A DNA stretch of 36,540 bases from Mariniblastus sp. (GTDB taxonomy: Bacteria; Planctomycetota; Planctomycetia; Pirellulales; Pirellulaceae): positions 91,854 to 128,393 of the forward strand of contig JAKVBG010000009.1 of assembly GCA_022447605.1 (NCBI GenBank). The letters are read 5' to 3'. Position numbers and translations under genes: made by a program. Numbering within the stretch: the first letter of the stretch is position 1; each line of letters starts with the position of its first letter. The notes under the pieces are model-generated. The model searched no databases, had not been told where the DNA came from, and worked only from the letters and a program-made list of their open reading frames with translations. Shown in pieces: positions 31,809 through 36,540 of this stretch.

Positions 31809-32294
31809 ATGAGTAGTCAAGAAACCAACGATGTGCTACCTCGCCGCAAGTCGGACGATGAGGCAGATTTGGATATCACTCCCATGATTGATATCACTTT
31901 TTTGTTGCTCGCGTTTTTTGTGATGGTCTCCAAGATGGACCCGCAACTTCCCGTGGATTTGCCCCAGGCGCTCAACGGGGATGTCATTCCGGAGAAAAAC
32001 TGTGTGGTCCTGGTCGTTCTGAAGGGTGCTGGGGACGACGAGTATTCCATTTACAAAGGCCTCACCAAAGCGGGGGCCGATAAAATCGTGGGCGATGATC
32101 CGGTGGAACAGGAAGAGCAGATTGCCCAGTACGTCGAGGAAACGCTGTCGCGCAACCCGACCATCCAGACGATTTTGATCAAGGCGGAAGGGGAGGTGAC
32201 AACCGGTGCGGTGGAAACCGTCAAGCGGGGTGTGGCCGGATCGGAGTTGGGTTTGACCCGTAAACTCTATGTGGCAGTGGAATCGACCCAATAG
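31809..32294 (+). CDS. ExbD/TolR family protein 1
   Basis: This 161-residue bitopic membrane protein has LDITPMIDITFLLL (residues 21-34) leading into its single membrane segment. D28 is equivalent to the essential proton-carrying Asp25 of E. coli ExbD. The periplasmic part ends in the usual ExbD fold (IQTILIKAEGEVTTGAVETV). It lies 62 bp after the ExbB gene and 50 bp before a second ExbD gene. The two probably assemble together around the ExbB pentamer. Confidence 0.92.
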   Translation: MSSQETNDVLPRRKSDDEADLDITPMIDITFLLLAFFVMVSKMDPQLPVDLPQALNGDVIPEKNCVVLVVLKGAGDDEYSIYKGLTKAGADKIVGDDPVEQEEQIAQYVEETLSRNPTIQTILIKAEGEVTTGAVETVKRGVAGSELGLTRKLYVAVESTQ

Positions 32295-32344
32295 GCCGTG
32301 GAGTTCGAGATTCGAAAGGGGATCTCAAGGAAAACGAAGAGACA

Positions 32345-33037
32345 ATGACTGACAAAGAGAAGAACGAAAATCCTGAAGCAGGCGGACCTGGTGACGACAG
32401 CCCGTCCGAATCTGGCGAATTCGGCCTGGCGGCCCCAACGGGCAAGTTTGGTGAAAGCAACTCGTCGGATCGGAGCGGGGTCGGTGACCCAGCTGCCAAC
32501 GTGTCCAAAACAGCCGCCAAGACGCCTGGTGATTTTAAGCAGATGAACTGGAAGGGGTTCGAGGAAGAGGAAGAGGATCCGGACCCGTCGGTCAGCTTTG
32601 GAGATGATTCGGAAACCAAGCGTGATGACCTGGATATGACGCCGATGGTGGACGTTGTGTTCCTGTTGTTGATCTTCTTCATGGTGACGGCCTCGTTCAC
32701 CTTGCAAAAATCAATCGAGCAGCCCCCGTCTAAGATTGAAGACCCCAGCACGAACGTGATCGAGGACCCGGAGGACGAAGACGATTATGTTGAAGTCATT
32801 ATTGATCAAACGAATACTTATTACGTGACATCTCGTGATGCGGAAGAGGTTGAGGCCCCCAGTGACCGTGAGATGAGGGATCGAATGCGGGACGCGAAAA
32901 GGACGACGGGGGCGCCGCGACTGATTATCAACGCGCATGTTGAATCGATGCATCAGAAAGTGGTGACGGTTTGGGATGCGGGTAATGCTGCCGGCTTCGA
33001 TGAGATTGAAATGAGGACGACGGACGAGGATTATTGA
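32345..33037 (+). CDS. ExbD/TolR family protein 2 with a long acidic N-terminal extension
   Basis: This 230-residue ExbD homologue has its membrane motif LDMTPMVDVVFLLL at 96-109, with D103 as the conserved Asp. About 95 residues precede it, against about 20 in the first ExbD. The extension is acidic and disordered-looking (Glu/Asp/Ser/Gly/Pro-rich, with an EEEEED run at 73-78) and would lie in the cytoplasm. The periplasmic part is short and hydrophilic (SIEQPPSKIEDPS). Its presence beside ExbD 1 suggests a heteromeric ExbD pair, or that one copy is regulatory. Confidence 0.9.
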   Translation: MTDKEKNENPEAGGPGDDSPSESGEFGLAAPTGKFGESNSSDRSGVGDPAANVSKTAAKTPGDFKQMNWKGFEEEEEDPDPSVSFGDDSETKRDDLDMTPMVDVVFLLLIFFMVTASFTLQKSIEQPPSKIEDPSTNVIEDPEDEDDYVEVIIDQTNTYYVTSRDAEEVEAPSDREMRDRMRDAKRTTGAPRLIINAHVESMHQKVVTVWDAGNAAGFDEIEMRTTDEDY

Positions 33038-33160
33038 TTCGGTACAGCAGGCGAAGCGTGTCGGACGTGAGGCGGTTGGCCGGGAAGATGCCAGCCAATC
33101 AAAGACCAGCACGGGTAACTGAGAAACAAGTTTGGATTGACGGGAAAATTGAGGTAACGA

Positions 33161-36100
33161 ATGAGCCCCCAGCAATTGGTTGAAAAACTGGAAGCCTTAG
33201 GGTTTGTCGATGAAAAGACGATCAACAAGATCCGTCGTGAAGTGGCAGATCCGAAAAAAAAACCGTCGGTGAAGCAGATATTGAATTACCTGATCAAGAA
33301 GGGTCTCCTGACGGAGATGCAGGCTAAGAATATCATCAGCCAGAACGGGGGAGCAGGTGCGGCGGAGGAAAAGACCCATCCGCCTGCCAAACCGAAGGCG
33401 GTAGAGCATGAAGTCATCAAGGTGTCCAAGCCGAAAGAGGAAGAGTTTGACACCAATGATTTGACGGCCAATGTCAACCAGGAACTGGAGGCGCCGGCTG
33501 CGCCCAGCCCGGGCAAGACGGAGATCGATCAGGGGCTTACCCGTCAGGATGTCATCCCGGTACCCAGTCAGGCACCCAACCCGGCCGATGACGCGACCCG
33601 GGTGGTTGCGGTCCAGGAAATCCAGCCGGTCGATTATATGGCCGAGCCGCTGGACGCCTTTGGTCAAGTGGACGATCCACTCAATTACCAGGCGGATGAT
33701 CCGTATCTTTCAGGTGGTCAGCCGGCCCAACCGCAGGCTCAGACCTTGCACGGCTTCAAGGGGAAGCGGGATCAGTCCAATCAGTGGCAAAACAAATGGT
33801 TGTTTATCGGTTTCGGGATCCTGGGCACGTTGATCATTGTCGGCACACTCCTCGTATTTGCGACCGGGTTTGTGACGGCGGAAGACCGGTTCAAGGCAGC
33901 GATGGACAGTTTTGAAAACGGCACGTACAAGGACGCCATTACCAAATTCACTGATTTTATCGAGCGATATCCCGGTCACGAGAAAACGTCCACGGCCAAG
34001 GTTCGGCGGGTCCAGTCCATGTTGGCCGATACCTACACGGCCAAGAACTGGGATGAGACGATCAAGCGGGCTCAAAATGAATTGCCCAAGCTGGAAGATG
34101 ATGAAGATATTGATTTTGGTCCGGTGCGGGATGACCTGGCCTACATGTTGCCGACTTCCACATTGAGTATTGCCAAAAGAGCCAGTAAGCAGCCGACCAT
34201 CGAGTTGATGGAAAAGGAGTTGGAATGGGCACGCACTGCCAATGCGATCGTGGACAACCCGGTCTATATTCCCGGCAGCACGCGCAAGTCGGCAACGGTC
34301 GCCAAGCTGCTTGATGATATTGCCAATACGATTGCGGCCTGTGAAGGTTTGATTCGAAAAGAAGAAGACTATGACAAGGCTCTGGTCGAGATTCAGGAGC
34401 TGAGCGAACAGAGCAAAACGGATGAGGCGTTTGTCCGCTACACCAAGCTCATACGACAGTATGGTGATCTTGCTGCCCGTGAACAGCTGCGAAGCATGAT
34501 GAAGGGAGTCAGCCAGCAGGAACAGCAGTTGGTCAAGGCGGCGAGCGTGGAGGTGGGAATTTCCCAGGAAGAGCCGGAAACGGCCGTTAAGAGTACGATT
34601 ATTCTCGCTTCGAAGACGGGAAATCCGATTGAAGGGTTGGCGGGAGAAGTGTTGCCAGTCCTTTCGGATGGCTCCATTTTTGGAGTGGATCTTGGCGACG
34701 GGAGCGTCCGGTGGCGGCGTTTCGTCGGTTTTCAGACAACGATTCAACCGGTCGTTTTTGATGCCGAATCAATCCTGATTTCAAATCAGACGACCAATGA
34801 ACTGATGCGGGTAGATGCCAAGTCGGGTGACGTCATGTGGCGGGCAGCGCTGCCTGGGCCGTTCAATTCACCTTCGGTCAATGAAAAACAGATCGTGTTG
34901 TCGACCCTGGCCGGCCAGGTGCTGAATGTCGATGCCGATAGCGGAAAGATTTTGACTGCCGTTCAACTTCCGCAGAAGACCGGGGTCAACCCGACGTTTT
35001 CACCCAGGAATCCTTACCTCTATCAGCCTGGATACTATTCCAATCTTTACGTTCTTTCCGCGGAAGACCTGAGTTGCCAGGAGGTGTATTACCTGGGTCA
35101 ATACAAAGGGAGTATCTCGGTACCGATCGTTTTCTGGTCAGGCTATTTGCTGATTGCCGAAAATGGGTCCGATGCGTGCGATTTGCATGTCCTGAGGCCG
35201 ACCGACAACGGTCTCGGCTTGGAGCCAGTCCAGAAAATACGACGGGTGACCACGGGTCCCGTCAACTCACCGATGATCAGGTTTGGCCGTTGGTTGCTGA
35301 TTACGGCCGACAATGGCGATATGAAGATTCTGGAATTGAATACGTCCAACGATCAGAACCCGATTAGTACCATGGCTGCTGACAAGTTTGAGAACCGCGA
35401 GGGATCCAGGCTTTTCCTGTTGGCCGAGGGAAGTCAATTGTGGATCGCGGGAAAAGGTATCCAGCGATACAAGATCCAGCGGGCCATGGGGCAATTCAAT
35501 AAAATCAACTTTTTAAACCACAACGACTTTTTCCTGGGGCCGATGGCCAAGTATGGCAATACGTTGGTCCATAACCGCCGTCGGGCTGGCTCGGGGCATG
35601 TGAGTGTTTCCGGGGTCGATTCCGAGTCGTTGCAACAGTCGTGGCGATCTGATATTTCCGGTCCCTTGGCCGGTTCTCCGATCCTCCGCAATGGTGAGAT
35701 GCTGGCCGTTTCCAGCCAGGGCGATCTGTTTACCATTGACCCGGCATCAGAGTATTCGGATGCCGTGGTCAAATCGAGCAATATTGAAGAAGACCTGCTG
35801 TTTGACCAGCTGCTTCCCTTTAGTGAGGACTTTGTGGTTGCTGTAGGTCCAGCCGGAAGGCCGGACATCCTGGCTGTTGACCTGGCCAACAAGACGACCG
35901 AAAAACTGACGATGCAAAGTCCGGCCGATCAAACTGCCTGCCAGCCGGTTCGGGTCGGTAATGACCTGGTGGTTGCTTCTCGGCAGGGGCACGTTTTGCG
36001 GATTAACCCCCAGACAGGTCGGGCTGTCGGTGCACCCTTTTTGCCCCCTGTGAACCCGGGAAAAACCACTGACTGGAAAGGGCCGGCCGTCCTTGGTGAC

Positions 36101-36540
36101 ACGCAGTTCGTGATTCCAGACAGTGGTGGTGTGCTCTACCAATTGTCGACGGAGAATCCGCGCAACCTGCAAAAAATCAGTAGCTTGAACATTGAGACGC
36201 CCGTCAAGTCACCCTGTGTCGCGTTGGGATCGATGGTTTACACGGTAATCGGCGGGGATACGAATGACGAAGTCGCCTCGTTCCAGACCAACGGTGGTCT
36301 TAGCCCGGTGAAAAAAGTGCCCTTGGCGGCCAACGTTTCAGCCGGACCCTGGATTGCCGGGGACACGGTGATTCTAAAATTGGACAACGATCAACTGGTT
36401 TGCCTGGACGCCGATCTCAATGAGAAATGGTCGATGCAGGTGCCGAATGACCGTTTGGCCTGTCCGCCGTTTGAAGAACGGGGTGGATTGAACGTGCTGT
36501 TCCAGAGTGGAAAGATCTGGTTGGTCGATACGACCAATGG
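33161..36540 (+). CDS. Large single-pass protein with TPR-like and PQQ-type beta-propeller regions (partial)
   Basis: The frame opens at 33161 (GAGGT six bases upstream of the ATG) and remains open to the window edge, 1126 codons without a stop, so the C-terminus is missing. Residues 1-60 form a small helical domain (LVEKLEALGFVDEKTINKIR, VKQILNYLIKKGLLTEMQAK). An acidic and Pro-rich linker runs to about 210. One membrane segment lies at about 213-236 (LFIGFGILGTLIIVGTLLVF). Beyond it a TPR-like helical region (about 240-300, YKDAITKFTDFIERYPGHEK) and further helices lead to a PQQ/WD-like propeller from about 478 (VDAKSGDVMWRAALPG, INPQTGRAVGAPF). The bulk should be periplasmic. Placed after ExbB and both ExbDs, it may be what the motor acts on. 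Confidence 0.85.
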   Translation, partial: MSPQQLVEKLEALGFVDEKTINKIRREVADPKKKPSVKQILNYLIKKGLLTEMQAKNIISQNGGAGAAEEKTHPPAKPKAVEHEVIKVSKPKEEEFDTNDLTANVNQELEAPAAPSPGKTEIDQGLTRQDVIPVPSQAPNPADDATRVVAVQEIQPVDYMAEPLDAFGQVDDPLNYQADDPYLSGGQPAQPQAQTLHGFKGKRDQSNQWQNKWLFIGFGILGTLIIVGTLLVFATGFVTAEDRFKAAMDSFENGTYKDAITKFTDFIERYPGHEKTSTAKVRRVQSMLADTYTAKNWDETIKRAQNELPKLEDDEDIDFGPVRDDLAYMLPTSTLSIAKRASKQPTIELMEKELEWARTANAIVDNPVYIPGSTRKSATVAKLLDDIANTIAACEGLIRKEEDYDKALVEIQELSEQSKTDEAFVRYTKLIRQYGDLAAREQLRSMMKGVSQQEQQLVKAASVEVGISQEEPETAVKSTIILASKTGNPIEGLAGEVLPVLSDGSIFGVDLGDGSVRWRRFVGFQTTIQPVVFDAESILISNQTTNELMRVDAKSGDVMWRAALPGPFNSPSVNEKQIVLSTLAGQVLNVDADSGKILTAVQLPQKTGVNPTFSPRNPYLYQPGYYSNLYVLSAEDLSCQEVYYLGQYKGSISVPIVFWSGYLLIAENGSDACDLHVLRPTDNGLGLEPVQKIRRVTTGPVNSPMIRFGRWLLITADNGDMKILELNTSNDQNPISTMAADKFENREGSRLFLLAEGSQLWIAGKGIQRYKIQRAMGQFNKINFLNHNDFFLGPMAKYGNTLVHNRRRAGSGHVSVSGVDSESLQQSWRSDISGPLAGSPILRNGEMLAVSSQGDLFTIDPASEYSDAVVKSSNIEEDLLFDQLLPFSEDFVVAVGPAGRPDILAVDLANKTTEKLTMQSPADQTACQPVRVGNDLVVASRQGHVLRINPQTGRAVGAPFLPPVNPGKTTDWKGPAVLGDTQFVIPDSGGVLYQLSTENPRNLQKISSLNIETPVKSPCVALGSMVYTVIGGDTNDEVASFQTNGGLSPVKKVPLAANVSAGPWIAGDTVILKLDNDQLVCLDADLNEKWSMQVPNDRLACPPFEERGGLNVLFQSGKIWLVDTTN

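Noticed and set aside
33710..34747. 345-codon minus-strand frame
   Set aside because: Antisense to the large propeller gene, which has a ribosome site, a membrane helix and clear repeats.

Overview
The window reads as a chromosomal segment of a Planctomycetota bacterium, possibly Pirellulales-like. The basis is indirect: moderately high GC, frequent GTG/TTG starts, weak or absent Shine-Dalgarno sites at many genes, a DUF3500 protein, a small membrane protein opening with NPFQAP, and an ExbB/ExbD cluster joined to a prenyltransferase-repeat protein and a membrane-anchored PQQ-type propeller protein. No rRNA, transposase, integrase, prophage or CRISPR array was seen. One tRNA gene (Phe, GAA) is present.

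Layout. 1-2042 (+): a receiver/HATPase/FHA fusion and a small DUF2007 protein. 2125-4880 (-): class I glutamine amidotransferase, phytanoyl-CoA dioxygenase-like protein and Gfo/Idh/MocA oxidoreductase, preceded by a 16-bp tandem repeat. 4992-9569 (-): secreted DUF3500 protein, short-form AMP nucleosidase, an unknown membrane protein and an OPT-family transporter. 9709-13773 (-): ABC-2 permease, adenylate-kinase-like protein and, after an intrinsic terminator, a secreted M28 peptidase with a PDZ domain. 14210-18740 (+): fused E1 and E2 of a branched-chain-type 2-oxoacid dehydrogenase, then two small membrane proteins.

18737-22656 (-): a tightly overlapping metal-uptake operon (binding lipoprotein, unknown anchored protein, ATPase, permease). 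The permease carries a complete DtxR/MntR-like repressor at its C-terminus, and a promoter with a DtxR-like inverted repeat precedes the operon. 23176-27261 (-): a ribose-type sugar ABC transporter whose permease has an inserted soluble segment of about 160 residues. 27597-27669: tRNA-Phe. 28082 to the right edge (+): secreted prenyltransferase-repeat protein, a protein with TonB-like topology, ExbB, two ExbD proteins, and a very large single-pass protein with TPR-like and PQQ-propeller regions that runs off the window.

How the genes work together. The metal operon looks self-regulating: uptake machinery and metal sensor are one polypeptide. The right-hand cluster looks like a proton-driven envelope machine in which ExbB/ExbD could energise the large periplasmic propeller protein or the TonB-like protein. 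E1 and E2 need an E3 (dihydrolipoamide dehydrogenase) that is not encoded here. The strongest candidates for something undescribed are the permease-repressor fusion with its putative operator, the sugar permease insertion, and the ExbBD/prenyltransferase/propeller cluster.
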